A DNA stretch of 18,255 nucleotides. It comes from PMNU01 sp035480575 (GTDB lineage: Bacteria > Patescibacteriota > Saccharimonadia > Saccharimonadales > UBA4665). Made by a program: the position numbers and the translations under genes. The notes under the pieces were generated by a model. It was not told the origin of the DNA. It worked only from the letters and a program-made list of their open reading frames with translations, and made no database searches. The stretch covers positions 1-18,255 of the forward strand of contig DATIHR010000001.1 of the NCBI GenBank assembly GCA_035480575.1, written 5' to 3'. Within the stretch, counting starts at the first letter, position 1. Every line of letters starts with the position of its first letter. Positions 5,456 to 11,942 of this stretch are shown here, in pieces.

Positions 5456-5671
5456 TTACAATTTGCGCGCGAGGTACGCGGTGCCCGTTGCAGCCAGAAT
5501 GATGAGTGCCGTATGGTAGCCAATAGCCATAAGCCACGACTCTAGGTTATGTATGACTTCCAGTGGGCCGCTCACACCTGCAAACTCATGGAAGAATACA
5601 ACAACCGCGAGCGCCGTACATACCGCAGCGAGGCCGCCCGCACAGAGTGTAAGTAACTTACCTACTGACAC
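5456..5671 (-). CDS. small two-helix membrane protein
   Basis: 71-residue protein starting at GTG (5671) that overlaps the end of the upstream gene by 10 nt, so it is probably translated by coupling. Two hydrophobic segments are clear: about residues 5-28 (LLTLCAGGLAAVCTALAVVV) and about 47-67 (MAIGYHTALIILAATGTAYL). They are joined by a short polar stretch with HEFAGVSGPLEVIHNLESW. No family recognised. It is the last gene of an operon with two secreted proteins. Roles compatible with this position include membrane anchor, export helper or immunity protein, but none is shown by sequence. Confidence 0.6.
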   Translation of the reverse strand: MSVGKLLTLCAGGLAAVCTALAVVVFFHEFAGVSGPLEVIHNLESWLMAIGYHTALIILAATGTAYLARKL

Positions 5672-6078
5672 TGTGGCGTCTCCTTGGCTTCGTACTTTTG
5701 CATAACGGCCATAACGGCTGGGTTGGAATCGTCTAAATTGACGGTTTCGCTGCCCTTGCCGTCGTTAGTAACAACACCTGGGATTTTGGCTAGCTCCTTA
5801 CTCTTTTCCATGCCTAGGGCATATTTTGCCGAGCCTGGCATGGCATGGTTTAATGCCCTGTCCTTCATTTCTTTGCCGGTTAGCGTCGTCTTTTTGCCGT
5901 TCCAACAGGTGTACGGGATACGTACATCGTCCGGCATTTTTTTATAGTCCACTTTACCGTCGGCTGCAATCCAACTTGGCGCCGACGGCTGTGCGTTAGC
6001 GGCGTAGACCGCCACGGTACTTGCACTAGCAACGCCAATGAACGCAATACCCGCAAGCATAATGTGTAACTTTCTCAT
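5662..6078 (-). CDS. secreted hypothetical protein
   Basis: 138-residue protein with a Sec-type signal peptide: basic MRKLH, hydrophobic IMLAGIAFIGVASASTVAV, and probable cleavage after YAA or YAANA (about residues 26-29). The mature part is hydrophilic with two Cys (PYTCWNGK at about 58 and the C-terminal PQCQ), which could form one disulfide. It has repeated Lys-rich helices (KEMKDRALNHAMPGSAKYA, MEKSKELAK). No known domain recognised. A strong Shine-Dalgarno AAAGGAG lies 8 nt before the ATG, as expected for an internal operon gene, 25 nt after the 6104 gene. Confidence 0.65.
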   Translation of the reverse strand: MRKLHIMLAGIAFIGVASASTVAVYAANAQPSAPSWIAADGKVDYKKMPDDVRIPYTCWNGKKTTLTGKEMKDRALNHAMPGSAKYALGMEKSKELAKIPGVVTNDGKGSETVNLDDSNPAVMAVMQKYEAKETPQCQ

Positions 6079-6103
6079 TCAACAACTCCTTTCTTTATAT
6101 GCC

Positions 6104-6592
6104 CTAACCGTTTAGCCAGTGGAATCCCGACGACAGCACGCCGCCCTTCCACGACCCATTCAACATAAGGCCAGTCAGCTCGGTGCGATAATTCCACGAA
6201 CCGCAGTTGGTCGACCAATGTTGAGTAACCGTTAACATGGCGGACTTAGTTGTATTGTAGATATCGCCTGTATCGCGGCAGTTGGCAATACCGGGGGCCG
6301 CCTGAAACTGAAAGCGAGCACGGTTCTTAAGGTACCCGGCTGGGCGATAAAAAGCCTCCGCACAGAACGAGCCATTGTAATTAAACTTGGCGCCGACTGT
6401 TGTTTTTGAGTAGCCCTTATTCCAGTTGCCATGGCTGACTTCGGAATAACCATCTACGCAGTCTTCGCTTGTTTGGTACATCATACCCAGTTCGTATACA
6501 TAGTGCGCATAGGCGTGGCCACTACTCGCTACAAACATACTTATTGCAGCCAGGAACGCAACCGCCCCGAGCCCTACTGTCTTTACTGTCAT
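6104..6592 (-). CDS. secreted cysteine-containing protein
   Basis: 162-residue protein with a Sec signal peptide (TVGLGAVAFLAAISMFVASS) and a likely AxA cleavage site (HAYA at about 26-29). The mature part has four Cys (EDCVDG, GSFCAE, IANCRD, STNCGS), suggesting two disulfides. It is rich in Tyr, Trp, Asn and Gly, with a repetitive beta character (YSEVSHGNWNKGYSKTTV, YLKNRARFQF). The pattern reminds me of unannotated secreted proteins of Actinobacteria, but this is from memory and unverified. Such a protein in an epibiont could act at the host surface or be a bacteriocin-like effector. A Shine-Dalgarno AAAGGGA precedes the ATG, so this transcript does have a leader. Confidence 0.65.
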   Translation of the reverse strand: MTVKTVGLGAVAFLAAISMFVASSGHAYAHYVYELGMMYQTSEDCVDGYSEVSHGNWNKGYSKTTVGAKFNYNGSFCAEAFYRPAGYLKNRARFQFQAAPGIANCRDTGDIYNTTKSAMLTVTQHWSTNCGSWNYRTELTGLMLNGSWKGGVLSSGFHWLNG

Positions 6593-6648
6593 AGTTCCCT
6601 TTCTGCATGTTATTACGGATGTTAGTAACGTATGGTCTATAGTGTGCG

Positions 6649-6673
6649 TCGCATACTCCTGTTTACTATGCGA
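6649..6673. repeat. spaced inverted repeat upstream of the secreted-protein operon
   Basis: TCGCATA (6649-6655) and TATGCGA (6667-6673) form 7-bp arms around an 11-nt spacer, in the leader or promoter region of the 6592 gene. It could be an operator or a transcript hairpin; no T-tract follows directly. Confidence 0.35.
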
Positions 6674-6681
6674 ACGAGTGT

Positions 6682-6706
6682 AAAAGCAGCAGGCGTTCCC
6701 GCCTAC
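6682..6706 (-). terminator. probable terminator of the ABC exporter operon
   Basis: On the minus strand a 7-bp stem (GTAGGCG with CGCCTGC, one G-T pair, loop GGAA; 6706-6689) is followed by TGCTTTTA. It lies 66 nt after the permease stop and ahead of the secreted-protein operon. The T-tract is short and offset, so efficiency may be modest. Confidence 0.5.
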
Positions 6707-6771
6707 ACGAAATAACAGATAAGGGTGTTGTAAATTACGATAAGTTCATAATTTTGCTAGGTACACGCGCA

Positions 6772-7527
6772 CTAGTTCGCGTCGCGACGCAGAAACAGTA
6801 ACCAGGCTATAAGCCCGCCAACTGCTATGTATATAAGCACCACAATCGCTGCAGAACCGTTCGTAAGCGCATCCTCGCCTAGCTGGGGTGCCTCGCGGGT
6901 CAGTACTTGCTGTAGTGCAGTAAACGGCAAATATATGTGGTTAGATTTTAACAGCAATCCAAGTAGTGGTTCGGCCACTGCAGGGGTGAGCAAAAACGAC
7001 ACAAACGCGCCGACTTGGTTACGGATAAGTGCGGCATACAGCAGGCCGATCATGGCATATGCCCAGCCGTAAAAAGCAATGCGCCACAACAAGTTCAGCA
7101 CAGCGATCTCCTGATGCATAGGCGTAATACCTTTTACGACAACCGCCCCCACGTACAACGCCACCACAGCCACCAACGACATAAGCACGACATACAGCAC
7201 AGCAAACACGCTTAACACAGCCATCTTGGCCAATAATACCTTGGTGCGACTACGCGAGGCAGTTAGCGTATACGTAATGGTGTTGTAGCGGTATTCATGT
7301 GTTAGCAGCAGGATTGCGATAATCGCCGCCAGCACACCAGTTGGTGTCGCTGCGTTCGTTGCCACTTCCGCAAAGGCAGTCGGCAGCATTTGCACCGTCA
7401 TGCCATTGCGTACGCCCTCCACATAAAATGACATAAACACTACAAATAATAGCGAGAACCCCACGGTTACGTATGTAGAACGCACCGTAAGCAGCTTGCG
7501 CAGTTCGGACCGTACGGCGGCTATCAT
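6772..7527 (-). CDS. ABC-2 type transporter permease
   Basis: 251-residue integral membrane protein with about six hydrophobic segments: VTVGFSLLFVVFMSFYV (about 20-36), TGVLAAIIAILLLTHEY (about 58-74), VLSVFAVLYVVLMSLVAVVA (about 103-122), a pair between 148 and 190, and IVVLIYIAVGGLIAWLLFL near the C-terminus. The N-terminus SELRKLLTVRSTY is the cytosolic coupling segment usual in ABC-2 permeases. It overlaps the ATPase gene by 4 nt (ATGA), so the two are coupled and should form an exporter of two ATPases and two permeases. The substrate is unknown; peptide antibiotic export or resistance is common for this architecture. Confidence 0.75.
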   Translation of the reverse strand: MIAAVRSELRKLLTVRSTYVTVGFSLLFVVFMSFYVEGVRNGMTVQMLPTAFAEVATNAATPTGVLAAIIAILLLTHEYRYNTITYTLTASRSRTKVLLAKMAVLSVFAVLYVVLMSLVAVVALYVGAVVVKGITPMHQEIAVLNLLWRIAFYGWAYAMIGLLYAALIRNQVGAFVSFLLTPAVAEPLLGLLLKSNHIYLPFTALQQVLTREAPQLGEDALTNGSAAIVVLIYIAVGGLIAWLLFLRRDAN

Positions 7528-8438
7528 TGCTTTACCTCGGTATTGGCAGTTTTGTATTCGGCAGCATCAGCAGTTAGCTCCAAAAATGCTTCTTCGAGCG
7601 AGGCGTTATGCGTAGTCAGCTCCAGTACTGGCACATGTGCGCTAAATGCCAGCTTACCAACCTCGTCTGTTGTTGCGCCAGCCACCTTTAGGCCGCCGTC
7701 CAGGGTTTCGAATGTCAAATGGGTGGCTTCTAATTTCTTTTTGAGCGCGCCCGTGTCCTGCACGCGCACGAACACACCAGAATGCGTGCTGCCGGCGATA
7801 AACTGGGCTACCGGCGAACTTTTAATAAGCTTACCGCGGCCGATTACAACAACATTATCTGCCATTTGAGCCATTTCGCTTAACAAGTGGCTGGATACAA
7901 ACACCGCATTACCTTGGTCGGCGTAATCTTTAATAAAGGTACGCAGCCAGGCGATACCCTCTGGGTCCAAGCCGTTTGCCGGTTCGTCTAACATGAGATA
8001 TTTAGGCTTGCCTAGTATGGCGGCTGCGATACCTAAGCGCTGGCTCATACCTAGGCTAAATTTACCCGGCCCTTTTTTGGCTACTTTTTGCAAGCCCACA
8101 ATATCCAACGCCTCGTCTACCCGTGCGTCGGCAATCCCGCCAGCGGCAGCTAACACGCGCAAATGGTTGCGCGCACTGCGGGTAGGGTGGAACGCCTTTG
8201 CCTCTAGCAATATACCGACAACCTGCGCCGGGCGAGCGTAATCGTGCAGTGCCTTGCCATCAAAAGTTGTACTGCCGCTACCGGTATCGAGCCCAAGCAT
8301 TAAACGCATGGTAGTCGACTTGCCGGCGCCATTAGGGCCTACAAACCCTGTTACCTTGCCGGTTTCGACCGTAAATGACAAATCGTCGACGGCTACTGTT
8401 TTGCGATATTTTTTTGTGAGGTGTTCGGCTTGAATCAT
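7524..8438 (-). CDS. ABC transporter ATP-binding protein
   Basis: 304-residue ATPase. Visible motifs are Walker A GPNGAGKST (about 34-42), a Q-loop region near LLEAKAFHP, signature-like FSLGMSQRLGIAAAIL (about 126-141), Walker B YLMLDEPANGLDP (about 147-159) and the switch His in FVSSHLLSE. The signature begins LGMSQ instead of LSGGQ, which is common in the bacitracin-exporter/NatA-like group that pairs with ABC-2 permeases. The C-terminal 85 residues are the usual extension of this group. The ATG at 8438 sits 8 nt after a perfect TATAAT, implying a near-leaderless mRNA. It heads the exporter operon; the palindrome on its -10 may be a regulatory site. Confidence 0.85.
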   Translation of the reverse strand: MIQAEHLTKKYRKTVAVDDLSFTVETGKVTGFVGPNGAGKSTTMRLMLGLDTGSGSTTFDGKALHDYARPAQVVGILLEAKAFHPTRSARNHLRVLAAAGGIADARVDEALDIVGLQKVAKKGPGKFSLGMSQRLGIAAAILGKPKYLMLDEPANGLDPEGIAWLRTFIKDYADQGNAVFVSSHLLSEMAQMADNVVVIGRGKLIKSSPVAQFIAGSTHSGVFVRVQDTGALKKKLEATHLTFETLDGGLKVAGATTDEVGKLAFSAHVPVLELTTHNASLEEAFLELTADAAEYKTANTEVKQ

Positions 8439-8441
8439 CTA

Positions 8442-8456
8442 GCGCTATTATAGCGC
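8442..8456 (-). promoter_or_regulatory. promoter of the ABC exporter embedded in a 15-bp palindrome
   Basis: TATAAT reads on the minus strand at 8452-8447 and ends 8 nt before the ATG. The hexamer lies inside a perfect palindrome, GCGCTAT (8442-8448), central T, ATAGCGC (8450-8456). The palindrome may be a repressor site. No -35 is obvious. Confidence 0.55.
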
Positions 8457-8474
8457 ACGCCCAGGGCTTTACGC

Positions 8475-8503
8475 TTGCGATATTGTATATACTTTCATAT
8501 AAT
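8475..8503 (+). promoter_or_regulatory. promoter of the methyltransferase-like gene
   Basis: TTGCGA (8475-8480), a 17-nt spacer and a perfect TATAAT (8498-8503). Transcription would begin near 8510, about 4 nt before the ATG at 8514, so there is no room for a Shine-Dalgarno. Confidence 0.7.
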
Positions 8504-8513
8504 AACTACCCTT

Positions 8514-9488
8514 ATGTCAAATAATCCTGGTATCTTTGAGCTCACGACCATTATCGACCCGACCCTAGCCGCAATTCCGGAACACATTCAAATGTCCTTT
8601 GCAAACGGCGGGCACGCAACGAGCAGTCTATACAGATCGTTTGGCGATCGCTACTACACGAGCCACATAGATAATAGCCATGAACATATTATTGCCACCG
8701 CCGGGGCTGCACTCGTGGGTACTGCTCCGGGCGAACCTTCGCGGGCAGTTATTCTTGGCGCTGGAGGTTGCAACGATATTCCACTACCATTTATTGCAGA
8801 AACATTTGACCACACAACACTCGTCGATGCCGATCCAGCAAGCAGCGAGCGCGCACTCAGCCGCCTGCCTAGCGAGCTATTAGGCAAAGTCAGTTTGGTT
8901 GGTGCGGATATTACCGGCATTATAGGCCCGTTTGCGCACACCATAGGCAACTTAGTGGACCGTCACCCTGACATGCCTAGCTTCGACCGTGCCGCCGCCG
9001 AATATATTAGGCACATCGATCCGCAGGACGCTCCACCGGCGCTAGAAGGTCCATATACATTTGTCTCGTCGCATTTGGCAATGTCCGTAATCGCACAAGG
9101 CCCTGGTGATATACTCGAGAAACTTACAAAACGACCCAAACTACCCGATGAATTGCAGGCGGCAACGAACGAACCCGTAGACCCGCTTACCGAAGCGCTC
9201 AAAGCATTAGAGGGTCGTCTGCAGAGTGCGCACATCGCCTACTTAGGTAGGCTTATTGCACATAACGGTGCCGTGCATTTCGCCGATACTACCGATTGTA
9301 TTCGACTAATTAAAGGTGCTGGTTTTAAACGCACTCCTTTAGTGGACGAACCTGCCCTACGGGCCGCAGTGCAAGGGGGCTACACAGAACTACGGCCGTC
9401 TAAGGCATGGTTGTGGAAATCCAGCCCGCCCGTGGCTTTCAGTGTTAAATCGTTTGCATTGGCTCCACGCACAGCGCAACAACGCTAG
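8514..9488 (+). CDS. SAM-dependent methyltransferase-like protein
   Basis: 324-residue protein. Residues about 76-90 (RAVILGAGGCNDIPL) form the glycine-rich SAM-binding loop of a Rossmann fold, followed by TTLVDADP (about 98-105), whose acidic residue would bind the ribose. The middle (GPYTFVSSHLAMSVIAQG) matches the strand-and-helix region after motif III. The segment LGRLIAHNGAVHFADTTD fits a late methyltransferase strand. The substrate is not apparent. The start at 8514 was chosen over the ATG at 8475, because the latter lies in the -35 box and its codons cross the promoter. The stop overlaps the stop of the convergent dus gene. Confidence 0.6.
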   Translation: MSNNPGIFELTTIIDPTLAAIPEHIQMSFANGGHATSSLYRSFGDRYYTSHIDNSHEHIIATAGAALVGTAPGEPSRAVILGAGGCNDIPLPFIAETFDHTTLVDADPASSERALSRLPSELLGKVSLVGADITGIIGPFAHTIGNLVDRHPDMPSFDRAAAEYIRHIDPQDAPPALEGPYTFVSSHLAMSVIAQGPGDILEKLTKRPKLPDELQAATNEPVDPLTEALKALEGRLQSAHIAYLGRLIAHNGAVHFADTTDCIRLIKGAGFKRTPLVDEPALRAAVQGGYTELRPSKAWLWKSSPPVAFSVKSFALAPRTAQQR

Positions 9489-10435
9489 ATGTGCGCCAGC
9501 ATGGCCAATAGCTCGTCGGCGGTTTGGGCGGTCATAAGCTGTTCGCGCAGTTCTTTGGCGCCATCGAAGCCGTTAATGTACACTTTGCAAAACTTATTAA
9601 GTGTTACAATGCGCCGCTCGTTATGTTGCCATGTATCCACAAAAAGCTTAACGTGCTTAGTATATAGATCAATCTTTTGTTTCTTGGTGTAATAGCCCCA
9701 CGGACTGTGTGCTGCAAACAAGAATGGGTCTTTAAATATACCGCGGCCAATCATAATACCGTCTAGTTTGTACTGGGTAGTAAGGTCGCGCGCCTCGTCG
9801 AGCGTAGCGACATCGCCATTGCCTACCACTAATGTATTGGGGGCAATCTGGTCACGCAGTTCGCGCACAGCATTCACACTATCCCAATGCACAGGCGGCT
9901 CGCTCATTTCGCTACGGGTGCGACCATGGACAGTTAACATGCTGAGGTTCTGCTGCAAAAGCAATTCGTGCCAGGTTAGGTCTATAGTGTTAAAGCCCAA
10001 CCTTGTTTTAACACTCACCGGCACCCGGCCGGCGGCGCCTTCCTGCGTTGCCTTAATAATCTCTACCGCAAGCTCGCGGTTGTTAATAAGGGCGCTGCAA
10101 CAACCATTGTTCGTAATGACTTTAATAGGACAGCCCATGTTAATGTCTATACCAGCAAAACCCATAGCTACCAGTTCGCCGGCGGTTTTACGATAATTCT
10201 CGGGGGTTTTACCCCATATTTGGGCGATAACTGGCTGTTCCTTAGCGGTAAGCGCTAGTTTTTTGAGCAAACGGTCGCGGCCAGGGCTTTGCAGGCCATC
10301 TACGTTTACAAACTCAGTAAAAGATACATCCGGCCGTGCGCAATCTGCCACCATTTGCCGAAAGACCGTATCGGTCACATCGTCCATTGGGGCCAGCACA
10401 AAAAACGGTCGCGGCAACTTAGTTAACACATTCAT
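9485..10435 (-). CDS. dus: tRNA-dihydrouridine synthase
   Basis: 316-residue FMN-dependent enzyme that reduces uridine to dihydrouridine in tRNA D-loops. Key motifs are APMDDVTDTVFR near the N-terminus (FMN-binding strand 1), IDINMGCPIKVI (about 97-108) with the catalytic-type Cys of the NxGCP motif, PVSVKTRLG, LTVHGRTR, the phosphate-binding VVGNGDVATLDEA and DGIMIGRGIFKDP. Length and motif order fit a complete Dus. Which tRNA position it modifies cannot be told, so no subfamily letter is given. The gene has its own TATAAT ending 8 nt before the ATG, although it lies only 41 nt downstream of the prenyltransferase on the same strand. Confidence 0.9.
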   Translation of the reverse strand: MNVLTKLPRPFFVLAPMDDVTDTVFRQMVADCARPDVSFTEFVNVDGLQSPGRDRLLKKLALTAKEQPVIAQIWGKTPENYRKTAGELVAMGFAGIDINMGCPIKVITNNGCCSALINNRELAVEIIKATQEGAAGRVPVSVKTRLGFNTIDLTWHELLLQQNLSMLTVHGRTRSEMSEPPVHWDSVNAVRELRDQIAPNTLVVGNGDVATLDEARDLTTQYKLDGIMIGRGIFKDPFLFAAHSPWGYYTKKQKIDLYTKHVKLFVDTWQHNERRIVTLNKFCKVYINGFDGAKELREQLMTAQTADELLAMLAHI

Positions 10436-10443
10436 TTTTGTAT

Positions 10444-10473
10444 ATTATAAACTAAATACATAACACTTGCTAA
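10444..10473 (-). promoter_or_regulatory. promoter of dus
   Basis: Minus strand: TTAGCA (10473-10468), an 18-nt spacer and a perfect TATAAT (10449-10444), 8 nt before the ATG at 10435. Initiation near 10437 would give a leader of about 2 nt. Confidence 0.65.
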
Positions 10474-10476
10474 CGC

Positions 10477-11355
10477 TTAACGAAGTGTCGCGCCAAGCCA
10501 GAGCAAGTAAATGCTTATTAAACCGCCCGCCACATAGTTCATAAATGTCAGCATGCGCCACATGCGCCGGAACACCACGTGGTCGGAACGGTGCCGGAAT
10601 GGTATGGCGCTGGCCATAAACAGTACATACCAGAGCAACACAATAGTAACCAACAAACCACGCCAGCCGTAGTACAAAACCGGCAGTACCGCAGCCGCAA
10701 TGTATGCACTCAGGCAAAACACAATTGTTTTTTCGGCGCCCAACTTGGTGGCAATAGACGCTATACCTGCTTCGCGGTCGGGCTTGATGTCTTGGATTGC
10801 ACCCAACGCATGGTTGCCCATAGCCCAAATAAAGAACGCCAGCCATGCCGGCAACCACAAATATTGGCCACCGCTCAGCAGCACACCAAAAATAAACGGC
10901 GAGGTATAGTGGAAGCTAGACGTCAACGAATCCAAAAACGGCACTTCCTTAAACCGCAGCCCTTTGACACTATAGGCAACGACCATAAAGAGCATCAGTA
11001 CTAGCCAAATGGTAGATGGCCAGCCGCCAACAACTACAAAGTACACCCAAAACGGTATGTTCAAGGCCAGGATAACACCAATAAGCGGCAGGTGTTTCTG
11101 TTTTACAAGCACGCCGGTTTTGCGTGGATTACGAATGTCCGATTCGTAATCAAAAATATCATTAATGCCGTACATAAGCAGGTTGTAACATATGGCAAAA
11201 TAGACCGTGCCAATCCATAGCATGGCCGGGTCATCTACCTGTGGGTGCACAACCAAATAGCCAGCTACAAACGGTGCCGCGGTCGTAATCCACCACACTG
11301 GCCGGGACGTTTTATACACCTCCCAAATAGATAATTTATGTGTCTTTTTTGCCAT
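10477..11355 (-). CDS. crtEb: UbiA-family prenyltransferase, probable lycopene elongase (CrtEb-like)
   Basis: 292-residue polytopic membrane protein. The two Asp-rich motifs of UbiA prenyltransferases are present: NDIFDYESD (about 64-72) and DIKPDREAG (about 188-196), which bind the prenyl diphosphate through magnesium. About eight hydrophobic segments follow the usual pattern. The N-terminal TSRPVWWITTAAPFVAGYL resembles, from memory, the start of CrtEb-type lycopene elongases, which add C5 units to both ends of lycopene to make C50 carotenoids. The position directly after two lycopene-cyclase half-subunits, with crtI opposite, is the main support. Alternatives are other UbiA enzymes such as a chlorophyll-synthase-like or menaquinone-type prenyltransferase. 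It overlaps the upstream cyclase gene by 20 nt. Confidence 0.7.
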   Translation of the reverse strand: MAKKTHKLSIWEVYKTSRPVWWITTAAPFVAGYLVVHPQVDDPAMLWIGTVYFAICYNLLMYGINDIFDYESDIRNPRKTGVLVKQKHLPLIGVILALNIPFWVYFVVVGGWPSTIWLVLMLFMVVAYSVKGLRFKEVPFLDSLTSSFHYTSPFIFGVLLSGGQYLWLPAWLAFFIWAMGNHALGAIQDIKPDREAGIASIATKLGAEKTIVFCLSAYIAAAVLPVLYYGWRGLLVTIVLLWYVLFMASAIPFRHRSDHVVFRRMWRMLTFMNYVAGGLISIYLLWLGATLR

Positions 11356-11626
11356 AGGTTACCAGCATCCCCATGCCTATTACTGCCACTATTGTATAGC
11401 TAATGTCTTCTATTGGCATAGCGCCGATTAACAAAAGCGACTTAGCCGGGTTAGGCACATATACGTAACGCTCCATGAATTGGTCGAATATAAGGGTTAG
11501 CACCAGCAGCGCGCCAATGACCGCCCAGGTTCGCCGCCGCAGCGTTACTCGCGTGCGTAACACTAGCAGGTCCAGCACGAGTACAGTCGCCACAAACGGC
11601 ACGCACATTAACGCGTATGTATACAT
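11336..11626 (-). CDS. lycopene cyclase half-subunit (CrtYd/CrtYf type)
   Basis: 96-residue membrane protein with three hydrophobic segments: YALMCVPFVATVLVLDLLVL, TWAVIGALLVLTLIFDQF and the C-terminal ISYTIVAVIGMGMLVTYG. The sequence MPIEDISYTI (about 69-78) carries the P-(I/V)-E-(E/D) motif of heterodimeric lycopene cyclases, essential for cyclisation. The segment FDQFMERYVYVPNP also fits the family. I chose the ATG at 11626; the frame is open further upstream only because it overlaps the preceding gene. Its start lies 19 nt inside the upstream cyclase gene and its end overlaps the prenyltransferase by 20 nt, so all three should be translated from one mRNA. Whether the product is a beta, epsilon or C50 cyclase cannot be told from sequence alone. 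Confidence 0.75.
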   Translation of the reverse strand: MYTYALMCVPFVATVLVLDLLVLRTRVTLRRRTWAVIGALLVLTLIFDQFMERYVYVPNPAKSLLLIGAMPIEDISYTIVAVIGMGMLVTYGKKDT

Positions 11627-11922
11627 GTTGCAAACCTCCACGCACACAGCGCGATATAGTTTAGAAAATACAAAAACAGCAGTTCTTCTACAGGCAGGTC
11701 GGGTGTTACCAGGTGCGGCCCGGATACCCAAGCCGAATTTGTGGAAAAAACATGTAGCGTAATACCAATACAATCCCAGACTAAGAAAAAGACGAACCCA
11801 ATCATAATATAAGCGGCCACTCGCCTAGGTCGCCAAAACCAAGCGAGTTTGTACCGATAATCAAGCACTGTTACGCCCAAAATGGCTACGAGCAAGCTCA
11901 ACAGATAGATGTACTGCTGCAT
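11608..11922 (-). CDS. lycopene cyclase half-subunit (CrtYc/CrtYe type)
   Basis: 104-residue membrane protein with hydrophobic segments IYLLSLLVAILGVTVL (about 5-20), AYIMIGFVFFLVWDCIGI (about 37-54) and LLFLYFLNYIALCAW (about 81-95). It carries TPDLPVEELLFL (about 73-84), the P-V-E-E motif of the CrtYc-type half, and the family's W-D-x-x-G sequence in the second helix. The two half-subunits together form a heterodimeric lycopene cyclase, as in Actinobacteria. As first gene of the operon it has a -10 box (TATACT, 11937-11932) 9 nt before its ATG. Confidence 0.75.
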   Translation of the reverse strand: MQQYIYLLSLLVAILGVTVLDYRYKLAWFWRPRRVAAYIMIGFVFFLVWDCIGITLHVFSTNSAWVSGPHLVTPDLPVEELLFLYFLNYIALCAWRFATCIHTR

Positions 11923-11928
11923 ACCCTT

Positions 11929-11937
11929 TATAGTATA
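11929..11937. promoter_or_regulatory. overlapping divergent -10 boxes for crtI and the cyclase operon
   Basis: The 20-bp gap between the two divergent ATGs (11922 and 11943) holds TATAGT on the plus strand (11929-11934) and TATACT on the minus strand (11937-11932), which share three base pairs. They end 8 and 9 nt from their respective ATGs. The -35 positions would fall inside the coding regions and show no consensus. RNA polymerase could serve only one direction at a time. Confidence 0.6.
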
Positions 11938-11942
11938 GGGAC

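Noticed and set aside
6104..6592. Lactococcin 972-type bacteriocin
   Set aside because: The secreted protein is too long and lacks the Trp/Tyr/Gly pattern of that family as I know it; only the neighbourhood (membrane protein, ABC exporter) is similar.
8475..8513. Longer start of the methyltransferase-like gene
   Set aside because: It lies on the TTGCGA and TATAAT promoter elements, so it would not be in the transcript; the extension has no family-like content.
11627..11773. Longer form (145 residues) of the second lycopene cyclase half-subunit
   Set aside because: The extra codons are an alternative frame of the first half-subunit gene; the 96-residue form matches the expected size of a half-subunit.
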